This document shows positions 9,701 to 20,631 of a DNA stretch of 64,000 nucleotides, one piece after another. The notes under the pieces are model-generated. The model was not told where the DNA came from, ran no database searches, and worked only from the letters and a program-made list of their open reading frames with translations. The DNA comes from Zelonia costaricensis (Eukaryota; Euglenozoa; Kinetoplastea; Trypanosomatida; Trypanosomatidae): contig JASAOO010003537.1 of assembly GCA_030849075.1 (NCBI GenBank), positions 38,283 to 102,282 on the forward strand. The letters run 5' to 3'. Every line of letters begins with the position of its first letter. Within the stretch, counting starts at the first letter, position 1. The translations under genes and the position numbers were made by a program.

Positions 9701-11942
9701 CGACTAAAAAGTGGACAAATAGTGACTTGAGCGGAGGGGGCGAAACCGCAAAAGTGGCAAGCGATCACGACAAGGGGGCGAACGAGAAACACACAAAAAA
9801 AGAAGGAAAAACGAGGAACGCTGTTTGCTGGTGGAAGAGGGTGGACGTGGGTGGGTGAAACCCGCTAGACGCAGTTCTGAACAGCTGACGAGCGGCGTGC
9901 GTGTGAGTGTGCGTGTGCGTGTGTGTGTAGGGGAAGGGGGGAGGGAGCGGAGGAGAGCACAATTCAAGTCGTGCTCACTGAACAACTTGTCTACACGGTT
10001 GCGAGCTCGACACCCCGATACTCAGCCTGACACACACAGGAGAAAAAACAAGAGCAGCTCTGGCCACGTTTGCGCTTGCAGGTAACGGCCAAACCGGTGT
10101 TCCTAGGGTTAACGAATGCCTCTTCGTCTTGCGTTCAGAGGTGAGGGGGGAGGGGAGAAGAAGAGAAAGAAGAAGGTGATGGAGTGGCTGTGCGCCCGTA
10201 TCAGACCCGTGGGACGAGGAGCGATGAGAAATAGAAAGCGCACACGCACGAGGTAGCCAGGTGTGACGTACGTCAGAGTGAAGGGAGAGGAGGGGTATTG
10301 AAAGGACCTGCTTCGTCGAGGGAGGCAGTGGCACAGGCGTCTGCGAAACACACAAAGTGTTGCGTGAGGGGCGGGAGTGGAGCTATGCGGCAGAGAGGCA
10401 AAAAGAAAACACAAAGGAAAAAGGGATATCGGTCGAGAAGAAGCACGAGAGCGCTTTCCCCCGTGGACGGTGCGTCGGCAATACACAAGATTGGAACCGG
10501 ACAAGGCAGCTGGACTCCAAGGCAAAGTTGAAGTGATGGCGCTGCCGCCCGCGTGGCGGTGTCAGTGATGAAGAAGTTGTGTGTGCGAGTGTGTGTGTAT
10601 GTGAGCGTGTGTGTGAGAGTGTATGTGCTGCGACACTCAGCTTCTCGGCTGTCATAGAAATCACGTGGGTGCGCGAGGTGGAGGAAAAGAGACGGTCGGA
10701 GCAGCGCGGGGCAGAATGGAAGAGTGGGAAGTGACAGATGGCAGTACGGGACAGACGATTGCAGCGGCTGCAGAGCGCCGAAACGCGGTGGGTGCTGTGC
10801 CCACGTGCCAGTTCTGTGGATTTGTTAAGCAGTGGACAATAGTGCCTCCTGCTGTCCTTGATACACACGTGCGCGCGCACACACACACGCACATAAACGC
10901 TCGTGCAACCGAAAAGTTGACAGAGACGTGGAGACGGTCGACGTTGGTTTTCGTGAGGGACAGGGAGATGCGAAGCGGAGGGAGGAGGGGGAGGCTGGAA
11001 AGACGGGAGGAGGGCGGCGCACCTAGAAGAAGAAGGTGTAGCAGGGGCCGCGGAGGTGGGGAAACAGGCGAAGGTGAGGCCTCAAGTGCGGCCCTTCACT
11101 TCCCCTCCGGGTTGGAATGCCTCACAGAGGGCCGTCTCCTACAGCAGGACCGGCCTTGCCGCCCCTTGACAAGGCAGCGGAAACAAAAGGAGATGAGGAG
11201 AAAGGATGTGCGACGCGTCAACAGAGAAGGGGGCGAGGGACGGGCACGAGCACCTCCTGCCCGAGGACGCCCACGACGCGGCTGGAAAGCAAAGGCCAAA
11301 GGCGTGGAGGGGACCCAGCTCAGAATCGTGCTGCCAATACCCTAACCAGCATACCCCGCGGCGCATTCCCTCTGGAAACAAAGCACCCACCACGCACATG
11401 CCCGCCCCGCCAGCAGTGACGGAGAGTTATTACCGATCAAGTCAACCACGGCGCGGGAGAGCCGAACATCACTGGAGAGAAAAGCGGAAGCCTACGCTCG
11501 ACTGGGATCGGAAGGGGGGGGCAACGAACACCGACAACGGCAGAACCCACCCAGCTCGGAGAAAGGAGCGCACGACACGGGACAACGAAGTGACGCTCAC
11601 GAAGACAGGAAGCGGGAAAAGCGAGAAAAAAACTGAAGGAGCACACGAGTTCCAAGAAAGGAGAGGAAGAGGCACATGAAAAGAGAGGGGAAACGCACAC
11701 GCACGCACTGATGCGCACGCTGGCGCCCCTCATGACGCACTCACAGAAAGACGCTTCGCTCGCACACCTACACACACAAGCGCGCACTTGAGCGGCCAAT
11801 AGCCGGCGGCAAGGCAAGAGAACGAGACAGGGGGTGGGAGAAAGGTGAAGGCGAGGGACCTCTGCGCTTGCTGCCTGCAGGGCAAGCAACACTGCCGGAT
11901 TTCAGTGTGTGTCGCCGCCACCCCGACGATCCACACCTTTCC
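5709..11942. other. 6.2-kb gene-free region
   Basis: No convincing gene is seen. The plus strand is strongly purine-rich (runs of g, a and ga) with many short CA/GT tracts, so the minus-strand transcript is pyrimidine-rich, as expected of trypanosomatid UTR and intergenic DNA. The open frames here encode only Pro/Ser/Leu/Phe-rich or Arg/Lys-rich low-complexity translations and lack domains. It probably holds the 3' UTR and polyadenylation site of the TPR gene (stop at 11943) and the leader of the giant ORF. A long 3' UTR or an RNA gene cannot be excluded from sequence alone. Confidence 0.7.
6676..6717. repeat. (GT)21 microsatellite
   Basis: Forty-two bases of uninterrupted GT dinucleotide on the plus strand, the longest simple repeat in the window. 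It is intergenic. Confidence 0.97.
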
Positions 11943-12941
11943 CTACCATGTCCGGTGATCGACGTGGCCCATGTGTTCCTTGTATGCGTCTGAAGAAATG
12001 CCCAGACCGATGCCGTTGGTTGCATGCGAGTACGTGTGCCGCAACGCGTCGGCCTCGCGGTAGTTGACGCCGTCGCCGCACCGCATGCGCGCCTCGCGCC
12101 GCTCCCGCAGCGTCTCACCAAACCCCTCGTTCGTCTCCACCTTGGTGCGGAAGCGGGCGAGGAGCGCCTCCTTCACCTTTGCCCCCTGCCGCCGGTCCGC
12201 CTCGGAAAGGGAGCCCCGCATGGGACGGCACCCGGTGCGGTCCTCGCGGGTGCTGATATCCGCCTTCCAGCTCTGCACCAGCTCCTCCGGTGTCAGGTGC
12301 CGGGCCTGTTCCTCCTGTGGCCTGCGCGGCGCCGCGGACGGCTCAGACATCCTCGCGCCGGCCCCGCACCGCGGGGACGCGGCACCTGCTGGGGCACAGG
12401 AGGCAGGGCGGGTGCGCGGAAAGGTCGCTGCGGCGCCGGGAAGCTCGCCGCCGTCAGTCTGCACAGCGCGGAGCCCAGCCTGCGCGGCGGCACACACGGG
12501 CTGCAGGGCAAGCGCTTGGCGGTAGGCGGCCTCGGCCTCCGCGACGTGCCCGCGCTGCCGCTGCGCATCCCCGACGCGCACGTGCCCCTTGAACCACTGC
12601 GGCTCCATCCGCACCGCGGCCTCGGCGTCCTTCAGCGCCAGCGACGCGCCGGCCATCATGGGCGACTGCAGGTACGCGGCGCTGCGATTACTGCGCACCT
12701 GCGCCGTGTCCCCGCCTGGCAGCTCCAGCAGCCGCGTGTAGCACCGCACCGCCGCGAGGAAGCAGCTCTGCCCGTAGCACGCGTTTCCCAGCGTCTTCCA
12801 GTCTAGCCGGAGCTGCGCCAGCCGCGCTGCCGCGTCAGTGTCATCCGCGTCGCCGTCGTCCCATCGCCTGGCGGAGAGAGCGTCGAGCTGCGCCTTGAGG
12901 TCGGCCGGCAGCGGCGGCTCCTTAGCCGCCCTGGTTGCCAT
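11943..12941 (-). CDS. TPR-domain protein, STI1/TTC-like co-chaperone type
   Basis: The 332-residue protein starts MATRAAKEPPLPADL at the ATG at 12941. The open frame extends 50 codons further, but that part crosses a minus-strand T10 tract followed by an AG at 12990-12989, the likely spliced-leader acceptor, so the upstream Met is not used. Residues about 45-160 hold a three-repeat TPR module of the Hsp70/Hsp90-binding kind (LGNACYGQ, the SNRSAAYLQ segment, DAEAAVRMEPQWFKGHVR, AEAEAAYRQALALQP). The C-terminal half has a charged segment with a probable second conserved element near the end (YREADALRHTYS, then GLGISSDAYKEHMGHVDHRTW without a stop between). By family these proteins dock chaperone C-termini or act in complex assembly; the specific partner is unknown. 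Confidence 0.85.
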   Translation of the reverse strand: MATRAAKEPPLPADLKAQLDALSARRWDDGDADDTDAAARLAQLRLDWKTLGNACYGQSCFLAAVRCYTRLLELPGGDTAQVRSNRSAAYLQSPMMAGASLALKDAEAAVRMEPQWFKGHVRVGDAQRQRGHVAEAEAAYRQALALQPVCAAAQAGLRAVQTDGGELPGAAATFPRTRPASCAPAGAASPRCGAGARMSEPSAAPRRPQEEQARHLTPEELVQSWKADISTREDRTGCRPMRGSLSEADRRQGAKVKEALLARFRTKVETNEGFGETLRERREARMRCGDGVNYREADALRHTYSHATNGIGLGISSDAYKEHMGHVDHRTW

Positions 12942-14381
12942 GTTCGCCGCGAGCTTCGCACTCACGACAGAGGAGGGGGGCACGTGAACTGGCCAAAAAA
13001 AAAAGACAATAGAGAGAAAGAGACGGGCGTGAGGTACAGCTTGCAGTGTATGAGCAGCTGCAGTGAGGCGCGATGACGAGCGCACTTGCAATATCGCCGT
13101 TGCGTAGCTTCAGGAAGAGGGGGCCGAAGGACGGGGGGGGGGTGACGCCGTGCAACACAGCTGTGCGGCGAGAGAGTTGGCGGAGAACCAGCGAAGCACT
13201 TACACACACACACACACCTAGACAGGCGCGGTACAGGAAAGAGAGCGTGAGAAGTGTTCGCAGATATGTGAACGAAACAGAAGCGGAAGAAACCCGGTAA
13301 AGGAAAAAACAGAAAGTGCTGGTCAAATGCAGACGGTACTGGAAGCACTGGACCGTCTTGCGTGCGCTCTGGGTCCCTTTTTTCCCCTCCGGCTTTGTTT
13401 CCTTTCGGTGTGTGCTTTCGACTCGCTTTCGTCTTGCGTGCTGACAAGCACAGACGTACACACACTGCGGGGGGAGGGAAGGGGAGGGGGTACGAAACGA
13501 GTTTCCTTGTCCGCGGTGACGGCTGCGGCGACGCGCGAGCGCGCTAGGGCGCGGTAAGGAGGAAAACAAAGGAGGGGACAGAGGGAGAGCTGGGAAGTGG
13601 GTCAGGACGCACGCGTGCAGACTAGGGAAGGGACGAGGTGTGAGGGACAAGGCAGTAGATGAAGCGCGCGAGCTCGCGTGTGTACGTGGGTTGTGGTTCT
13701 CGAGGTACGACGGAGGGATAGCCCGGTGGTCTACGAGATTCGACAAGGCGAGTGCGTGGGTGTGCGTTCGTGGGTGCGCGACGGACAGCGGCCAGCGATG
13801 GCGTGTACTACTGAAGAAGCGACACAACGGCACAAAGGCGGGGGAAAGACGAGTGGAGTGGGTGTCGCAAGGGGGAGGGTGAAGGCGTGAAGCTGGCGAG
13901 GAAAAGGGCAGCGCGCCGGCTGCGGGGGACACGTGCGAAAAGACACGCACAACGCCATGAAGGTGGCAGCTGCTGATTGCTCTTGCTGTTCTCGCCTGTT
14001 TGATCAGCTCCTACATGCTCCCGTCAACAACGAGCTCTTTGTTGTCGTTTCATCCGCATACCGTGAGCGCGGTGCGATCTTGACGCGGCGGCGCGGCACC
14101 TGTACACAGAACGCAGCCAACAGTGCTGCATGACAGAATAGGAAGGAGTACGATACGGAGCAAGAACCGGGTGAGAGGCGGGTTTGGGAACGACGGTAGT
14201 GGTCACTGTGTGCGTGGCGGAGCTGCTTCGTGAGTCGGCAACACGCATCACGGTCGCGTTCCTCTTTTTTTTTCAAGACACCGCGCGTCGCCCGAGCTGC
14301 AGCTTCAGCAGCACATCAGTCGCCGACACTTCCCTCCCCCGCGCCCCACCCCTGCATTGCCCTCTTAGAAGCAGCCGCCGT
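12942..14381. other. intergenic region, TPR to DUF72 gene
   Basis: About 1.4 kb with short CA tracts (for example around 13201-13217) and purine-rich plus strand. It holds the leader of the TPR gene and the 3' UTR of the DUF72 gene. No gene is seen. Confidence 0.7.
12989..12990 (-). promoter_or_regulatory. probable spliced-leader acceptor AG for the TPR gene
   Basis: On the minus strand a run of ten T (plus A tract 12995-13004) and further pyrimidines are followed by ggccag. The AG lies 47 nt upstream of the ATG at 12941. This is the usual trypanosomatid polypyrimidine-AG arrangement and decides the choice of start. Confidence 0.55.
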
Positions 14382-15842
14382 CTACTCGATGACCAGCTCG
14401 TCGTCACGTGTGCCGCTGCCCCGCGGTGACGTAGTGCGCCGCCGCTTCGCTGGCGCGTCGCGCAGCTCCTCCTCCTCCTCCCCCTCCGGCAGATCACGCA
14501 CGAGAGACACGCGCGGCCGCGCCTCGGGCGAGGACGAGGGAGGTGACGGGGAGGTCACATTGGGTGAAAGGGGAGCTGGCGCTGCGGTTCTCTGATGCGC
14601 CACCGCCGCACTCGTGGTCGGCTGTGGCAGCGAGACCGCGCCTTTTAGCAAGCGACGAGCCTGCTCTGCCAGGCACGTCGCGTCCACCACCGAGCTCGTC
14701 GTGTGGCCCACGTGGGAGTCGCTGTTGTTGAGGAAGACGAACACCTCTCGCGCTGCCGCGGCCGCAGCGCTCGGGCCGCTGGCGTGGTCCTGACGCGGGT
14801 GGAGATACTCCACAAGCTCCTCGGCCCAGAGCTTCATCGCCAGCGGCCCGTAGTCGCCCACGTTGCGGCCCAGTGAGCCGTGCAGGCGCACGTACAGGAA
14901 GCCCGCGTCGGTGTCCACTACCTGCGCAAAGGTCGGGTCGTCGTGGTGATGTGCCACGACGAGGGCCCAGCGAAACGAGCGCAGCAGCGCGAACGTCTCC
15001 TCGCGGAACCACGTGCGGTTGCGAAACTCAACGGCAATGCGCAGCCGGCGCTGCGTGCGTACTGGCAGGGCTTCCTGTGGCGGCGCGTCGACAGCATCCG
15101 ACGTGCTCGCAGGACTTCGCGACGACGTCACCCTCTCGCACAAAGACACGTGCTCTCTGGAGAGCAGCTCGTACAGGCCCGTGAGCCGCTGCATGTTAAC
15201 GGCGGAGTAGGCGAAGGAGGGCGGGAGCTGCACCAGCACCGGTCCGAGGTGCGGCTCGAGCAGGAGGCACCGCTCCCGGAAGAAGACGCGCACGTGCGCC
15301 ACCACCTCGTCGTCGTCGACGTGCAGCTGTTTAACGTGTGTAAGGAAGTTATTCGCCTTCACCGTGTAAATAAAGCGGCTCGGGTCCACCGTGAGGACGC
15401 GCGGCGACGTCGCTGGCCCTTCGCCCTCGGTCCTGTCCGCGCCGCTTGTGCCGCCGCCAATGCTGCCGATGCTGTTGTCCTGCACCATATCCGCCCACGA
15501 CTGCCATGTCCTGGCGTCTCCGACGTTGTGGTATGGATTGCAGTGCTCGAGGCAGCTGAACTTCTGGCGGTACTGCAACAGGAGGTGCCGCATCGACCGG
15601 TCAGCCCGCCCCAGCGCTGGGACACCGTTCAGAGAGCTGATCCCGATGTGCAGTCGCGGGTGACCGGGGACGGTGGCGGGCATGAGCGGCTGGAACGGGG
15701 TCCCCCAGCCGTAGGTGGCGTTGCGCGAGGCACCGTACGGGGAATGCTGCACCACCGTGTCGTGCAGACCGCGCTCAACAAGGCGCTGAGGCTGCTGCGA
15801 CGACGGCCGCGTCGGTGCTGAGGTGGCTGGCGTGTTGAGCAT
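14382..15842 (-). CDS. DUF72 (YecE-like) family protein
   Basis: The 486-residue protein starts MLNTPATSAPTRPS at 15842. The frame is open 47 codons further, but those codons read as pyrimidine-rich leader. The DUF72 TIM-barrel family pattern is clear: LHIGISSLNGVP near residue 65, FSCLEHCNPYHN, FIYTVKANNFLTHVKQL, LGPVLVQLPPSFAYS, RIAVEFRNRTWF, DAGFLYVRLHGS and EVFVFLNNSDSHVGHT in the expected order. Family members are mostly bacterial and archaeal, and their biochemical activity is not established. Two disordered insertions and a Ser/Pro/Arg-rich C-terminal tail of about 85 residues, ending in acidic then basic stretches, are additions relative to the usual length of 230-300 residues. No targeting signal is obvious. 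The family call is strong; the function is unknown. Confidence 0.88.
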   Translation of the reverse strand: MLNTPATSAPTRPSSQQPQRLVERGLHDTVVQHSPYGASRNATYGWGTPFQPLMPATVPGHPRLHIGISSLNGVPALGRADRSMRHLLLQYRQKFSCLEHCNPYHNVGDARTWQSWADMVQDNSIGSIGGGTSGADRTEGEGPATSPRVLTVDPSRFIYTVKANNFLTHVKQLHVDDDEVVAHVRVFFRERCLLLEPHLGPVLVQLPPSFAYSAVNMQRLTGLYELLSREHVSLCERVTSSRSPASTSDAVDAPPQEALPVRTQRRLRIAVEFRNRTWFREETFALLRSFRWALVVAHHHDDPTFAQVVDTDAGFLYVRLHGSLGRNVGDYGPLAMKLWAEELVEYLHPRQDHASGPSAAAAAAREVFVFLNNSDSHVGHTTSSVVDATCLAEQARRLLKGAVSLPQPTTSAAVAHQRTAAPAPLSPNVTSPSPPSSSPEARPRVSLVRDLPEGEEEEELRDAPAKRRRTTSPRGSGTRDDELVIE

Positions 15843-18006
15843 GAATGCAGCACATGCCGATAGAACAGGGCCTGTTTGGGGAGAGGGAGGGATGGGGGGT
15901 GGGGATCGAGGATGCGGGCGGAAAGAGAGAGACAGCACAGCAGCGAGATACACCGCTCTGACACACTCTGCACACACCACCAACGTTGTCCTTGAAGGGC
16001 AGAAAAGTGAAGTACGTCCAGAGCTCTCCGATGTGTGTGTGTGTGTGTGTGTGCGTTGGGGATTCGAAGTGAAGAAGAGAGGGCTCTAGTGAGGGAGACG
16101 GAGAAGTGCAGGGATGTGACGAGAGTCGTTCGAGGGCTGTAGACGGGTCCACACAGCCGCGCTTGTGTCACCGCTCACGTTCGGCGCGAACTGCCAGTGC
16201 CTTACCGCGTCTTCCGGTGACAAAAGACATCGGGAGAAGAACGCAGCCAGCCTGGGGCGTTGGCGTTCCATGGTTTTCTTTTTTGGGGGGAGGGATGCAC
16301 GGCCCTCTTGCGCGCGCTGTGAGAGAACGGCGCGTGTCCCTTTCTTGAGGGCTTCGCTGACGCCTGCTCCTCTTCGCTCCCGTCCACTGCATCCCCTGCA
16401 GCACCTCCGCCGGACCCGATGCAGCGCGCCAGCGCGTTTGCCCCATCATTGTGCACAGCTTCTTGTCTCGACCTCGCTTCACCGAGGCGACGTGACAGCC
16501 TCCTTCGTGCCATCAGCCCATCCAAATCCCACACTACGTCCATCGCAACCCGCTTCGCCCGCCGCTCCCCACCTCACCGCCACCGGTACTCGCCTCCTCC
16601 TCCCTCCGCTGCGTTTTCCTCTTTTTCAGCTGCCATAGGGGAGAGAGACACACACACACACAAACACCGCAGAGGAAGTGGAGGGCGGGGCGCGTGCGGC
16701 GTGTGCCAGAGCAGCAAGCATACGCACTTCTTTCATTTTCTTCTCCACCCGCGCTCAACGAGCTCTTCACCGCATTGCGACGCACAGAAAAAAAAAGACG
16801 CAGAGACAACCACGCATCGACGCCGCACCACGAGATGGCAGAGGTGGGGGAGGGCGACGGCACATCGGCTTTCGCTGCGGTACGTATATATATATATATA
16901 TCCACAAACCATAGGGAACCGAAGAAGGACAAACCGAAACGAAGACATACGCGCAGCTCAAAACGGAATGAGTGAGAGGGGCAGAGGGCGGGGAGGCGGC
17001 CAGCTGCGAGGTCCAGTTGAGGGAGAGTGGAGAGAAGGCTTCCCCTCACTTTAGCCGGCCACTGCTCGATGAAACCCCCCCTCCCTTTTCAGCCGAGGCC
17101 GTCACTCCCCGCCTGAATTGCGCGTGTGGGAGGTTCGATACGCACGTAAACGCACCACCACGACGGCGTGTGTGTGTGCGTCTGCTACGCTGGTCCGTCA
17201 GATGTCAGGCACATGGCTGATGGAAGGATCAAAAAAAAAAAGAAGCGTGAAAAGCATGAGTGTGGTGTCGCACGTCGATGGCGCGCCAACAGATGGGGAA
17301 CGAAGAAGCGTACACACACGGCACACAGGCACGTGAAACCGAGTTCGACGACTAGGACAAAAAGGGCAGGCGAGGAGGTGGGAGCACGCGGGGTGGGGGA
17401 GGGGGTCCTGTGAGGAGCGGGTAAGCAGGCACTTGAGACGGTGAAGTAGAGTTGCTGCTTCGCAGTGCGCGCGCCTGCACGCACGCATCTGCGCGATGGA
17501 AGCAGTCACGCCGTGGAGGGGGGGGGGGGTCGCGGACTTCGACAGCCTGGGCCACCGAACCGGCGTGGCCCCCACCCCCCCCCACCGCCCCGCCCCGCCC
17601 CCGTTCCCGTTCCGCGTCTTTTCCCAAGTGCAACGGCAGACAGCGTCAGCTGTCCATCTTGAACACACACACACGGCGTGCACGCAGTCGCGCAGGCGCC
17701 ACCAAACCCCCCGCCCGAGCACCGCCGCTCGGCGGGGTGCGACAGCAGTAGCAGCAGCAGCAGGTCTTCGCCCCCGCCGCCGTCTCCTCCGGCCCCCCTT
17801 CGCGTTTGCCGAGCCGCTCACTCCGCCCTCGCATTCGGGCGGGAGCGAGTAAGAAGGAGGAGGAAGGAGGAGAAAGGGGGGGGGTCGAGCCTGCAACACG
17901 GTGAAAAAGAGAATGCGAAAGGAGTCACATAAAAGCATAGCGCACTTGCTGAGTGCCATAGCGACCGCAGCGTACACACACACGCACACACTGGGTCGTC
18001 TGACAT
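15843..18006. other. intergenic region, DUF72 to PPP phosphatase gene
   Basis: About 2.2 kb with a GT tract (16032-16053), a TA tract (16884-16901), C/G homopolymer runs (17519-17529 and around 17574-17600) and mixed low-complexity DNA. Open frames here are short or cross low-complexity sequence, and none shows a domain. No gene is called. Confidence 0.65.
16884..16901. repeat. TA dinucleotide tract
   Basis: A gtatatatatatatatat run of 18 bases, unusual in this GC-rich DNA where almost all other simple repeats are GT/CA or homopolymers. Confidence 0.95.
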
Positions 18007-20631
18007 TTAGGAGAACAGCTTTGGTGGCTGAGGGGCGCTGGTGGTTGCCATCAACACGCTGTCGTCCGCCTCGGTGTACTCGTACTGCTTCAGCGTCGGC
18101 TTGCCGCTCTTGTCCAGCAGAAGAACGGCCCCTTTGTTGCGCATGCCGCAGTAGTTCGGGGCCGAGAAGACCGTCAGCAGCCGGTTCTCGTGCGTCCACT
18201 GAAATCCCTCCTGCACACACTGGTGTGCTCGCACCACGAAGTAGAGGTGGTTCGTGTTGATGAAGTCGACGGTGACGTCCTCGCCAAAGATGTGGCCAGT
18301 GCCGCGCGGGTTGCCGGTGAAGCCGACCGGGGTGCCGGTGAAGCGGCACGCCGTCTGAAACTTGCTGAGCGGCATCTGCAAGCTCGACGGTGGCGCCGAG
18401 GCGGGCGCGAGCGTCGGACTCGCCGCCGGGCTGCCCACCTTCCCAGCCGCCATCGCCGCCGCCGCCCCCGAGGATGGGTCAGACCACGTCAGGTCCGCCA
18501 GGGCGCCGCGCTCGATGGGACGGAAGCGGTCGATGGCAATGATGCCGTCAAAGCTGTCGTCGATGAACGGGGACAGGCCGCCGTGCATGCCGCAAACGCG
18601 CACCACCTGCCGCGACTTGCGTGCTATGGGGAAGAAGGCGTTGCCGCTCGGCAGGGTCGGGGAGTTGGTCGTGGAGAAGCCGGGCTTGCTGGAGGTCGCC
18701 AGCTTCGGCGACTTGGACGACTCGCTGGCGTTTCGGTTGGCACTGCTGCTGCGGGTCGCCACCTTCGTCGCCTTCTTCGCCGGCGGCTTCTTGGCCGCGA
18801 GCGGGGTGTCCGGCACCTCTGCGCCCTCCCCGGCGTCGCTGTCCGCCGCTGCGGCCACTGCCGGTGGCAGCGCGACGCTCTCGTCAACAACCACCTCCTC
18901 GTAGAGGGCGGCACACAGAGGCAGCATGCGCAGCGCGTCGTTAGCGACGAGCCACAGCGGGTGGTCCTTCATGTCCCAGCCCATGTCGTCCGCGCTGGCG
19001 TCGCTGCCGCCGCGCTCTGCCGCAATGGGCGCCGCGCTGCTGCTGCCGTTGCTGTTGCGGCCTGCTGCGGCCGCCGCGTCCTCGGCGTCCTCCTCCGACG
19101 GCGAGAGGGTGCACAAGCGGAAGGTCGTGACCTTGTTGTTGATGATGGGGTAGCGGCGGTGGCACTCGTCCAGGAAGCCGTAGAAACGATTCGTGTTGCT
19201 GCACTCGTGGTTGCCGCGGAGCAGGTAGACGGTGCGGGGTGACAGCAGCTTCGCCGTCAGCAGCACGGCGATCACGCGCAGGCTACTCGGGCCACGGTCC
19301 ACGTAGTCGCCGAGAAAGAGGTAGTTCTGCGGCCCGGGCGGCGAGGATGCCGGCTTCGACCCGGACGGCGTGCCAGCCGTCGCCTTGCCGCTGCTCTTCT
19401 TCGCCGCCGTGGCCGACGGCGCACCGGCGCCTGTCTTGGGCGAAGGGGGGGGCGCCGCCTTCGACTTCGCCGCGGCAGACTTCGGCGATGCCGCAGTCGC
19501 AAGCAGCTCGCTGGACACGAGCGGGCCGCCCAGCGGCAGCACGTTCTCCAGCAGGTCGCGAATCTGACCGTGCAGATCGCCGACCAGCACGGCGGGCATG
19601 GCCACCATGAGCACGTTGGGCTCAGCCCGCAGTACGTCCTGCGCGCGCAGGAATATCTCATTCAGCTCCTCGGCATTGGGCAGGTAGTCGGGCGTGTTCA
19701 GCAGGTGGTGGTAGATGCGGGGCAGGTCAATGCTCGGGCACCGCTCCAGCGTCACGGAGCCGTTCGCGCCAAAGCTCCCTCCAGATGAAGAGGTGTGGCG
19801 CCCGTCTGCGGCGTCGCCGCTGCCGGACCCTGCAGACGGGCGCAGGTTCGGGTTCAGTGCCTGCAGTCCGGCAAAGAGGCTCGTGCCCTGCGATAGCGCC
19901 TCGTCCTCCAGCTCGTCGCTCACCTCGCCGCAGAAGCGGTAGATGGCGAGGCAGAGGCGGGCGCGCAACGGGGCGGGCTGGGCCAGCAGGTGGTTGAGCA
20001 GCGGCTCGATGCCAAAGGATGGGTGAAAGCCCTGCGCGGCCACCACCTCCGCCGTCACAGTCGTCTGCGCGGCCGCCATGTCGGGGAGCAGGCGGCGCAG
20101 CCGCGACACGGATGCCTGCTTGATCGCGGTGCTGGCGCAGCTGTCGAGGAAGGGGCGAAACACCTGGTACACCTCCGTCAGCTGCGGGATCGTGACGTCC
20201 GACATCTCGCGCGGGAACAGGTCGATTCCACGCGGCGTCGACATCGATGTGTCGTCGAAGGCGGAGCGCTGCAGCTCCAGCGGCGCTGTGCCGGGCCGCA
20301 GCCCTGGCGAGTTTGCTGAGGGCGGTGGCGGCGGCGGGGGCAGTGCCTGCACCGCGGCTGGGGTGGAGTTGCGTTTCTTGGCCGTCGCGGCCGATGCTGC
20401 CGTGCCGCCAGAGCTGGACGACGGCGGCGCCGCGCCGCTCGTGGCGGCCCCGTCGCTCGACGCGGCAGAAGCCTTGCGGTGCTTAGCGTTGGCTGCCGCC
20501 TCCCTCGACTTGCCGCTCTGCGACGGCGGGGAGGCAGCTGAGGTGGTGCTGCCGCCCTCATCGGAAGCCAGCTCCTCGTCACCCTTTTTCTTCTTGTCCT
20601 TCTTTTTCAAAAAGGAGAAGAAGCTGGGCAT
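18007..20631 (-). CDS. PPP-family serine/threonine phosphatase with large insertions
   Basis: The 874-residue protein starts [16 protein letters not shown]. All hallmark PPP motifs are intact: GDLHGQ about residue 349, GDYVDRG about 440, RGNHEC about 470, HGGLSP about 681, RAHQ about 799 and SAPNYC shortly after, so it should be a metal-dependent, active phosphatase. The catalytic domain is split by three low-complexity insertions: about 60 residues extra between GDLHGQ and GDYVDRG, about 125 between GNHE and HGGLSP, and about 40 before RAHQ. All are rich in Ala, Ser, Pro and Lys. The first 330 residues are a disordered basic/Ser-rich region, then a helical region without a recognised name. 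It does not match PP1, PP2A or calcineurin over its whole length and is probably a kinetoplastid-specific branch. The short basic N-terminus could bind membranes or nucleic acid (inference). Confidence 0.92.
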   Translation of the reverse strand: MPSFFSFLKKKDKKKKGDEELASDEGGSTTSAASPPSQSGKSREAAANAKHRKASAASSDGAATSGAAPPSSSSGGTAASAATAKKRNSTPAAVQALPPPPPPPSANSPGLRPGTAPLELQRSAFDDTSMSTPRGIDLFPREMSDVTIPQLTEVYQVFRPFLDSCASTAIKQASVSRLRRLLPDMAAAQTTVTAEVVAAQGFHPSFGIEPLLNHLLAQPAPLRARLCLAIYRFCGEVSDELEDEALSQGTSLFAGLQALNPNLRPSAGSGSGDAADGRHTSSSGGSFGANGSVTLERCPSIDLPRIYHHLLNTPDYLPNAEELNEIFLRAQDVLRAEPNVLMVAMPAVLVGDLHGQIRDLLENVLPLGGPLVSSELLATAASPKSAAAKSKAAPPPSPKTGAGAPSATAAKKSSGKATAGTPSGSKPASSPPGPQNYLFLGDYVDRGPSSLRVIAVLLTAKLLSPRTVYLLRGNHECSNTNRFYGFLDECHRRYPIINNKVTTFRLCTLSPSEEDAEDAAAAAGRNSNGSSSAAPIAAERGGSDASADDMGWDMKDHPLWLVANDALRMLPLCAALYEEVVVDESVALPPAVAAAADSDAGEGAEVPDTPLAAKKPPAKKATKVATRSSSANRNASESSKSPKLATSSKPGFSTTNSPTLPSGNAFFPIARKSRQVVRVCGMHGGLSPFIDDSFDGIIAIDRFRPIERGALADLTWSDPSSGAAAAMAAGKVGSPAASPTLAPASAPPSSLQMPLSKFQTACRFTGTPVGFTGNPRGTGHIFGEDVTVDFINTNHLYFVVRAHQCVQEGFQWTHENRLLTVFSAPNYCGMRNKGAVLLLDKSGKPTLKQYEYTEADDSVLMATTSAPQPPKLFS

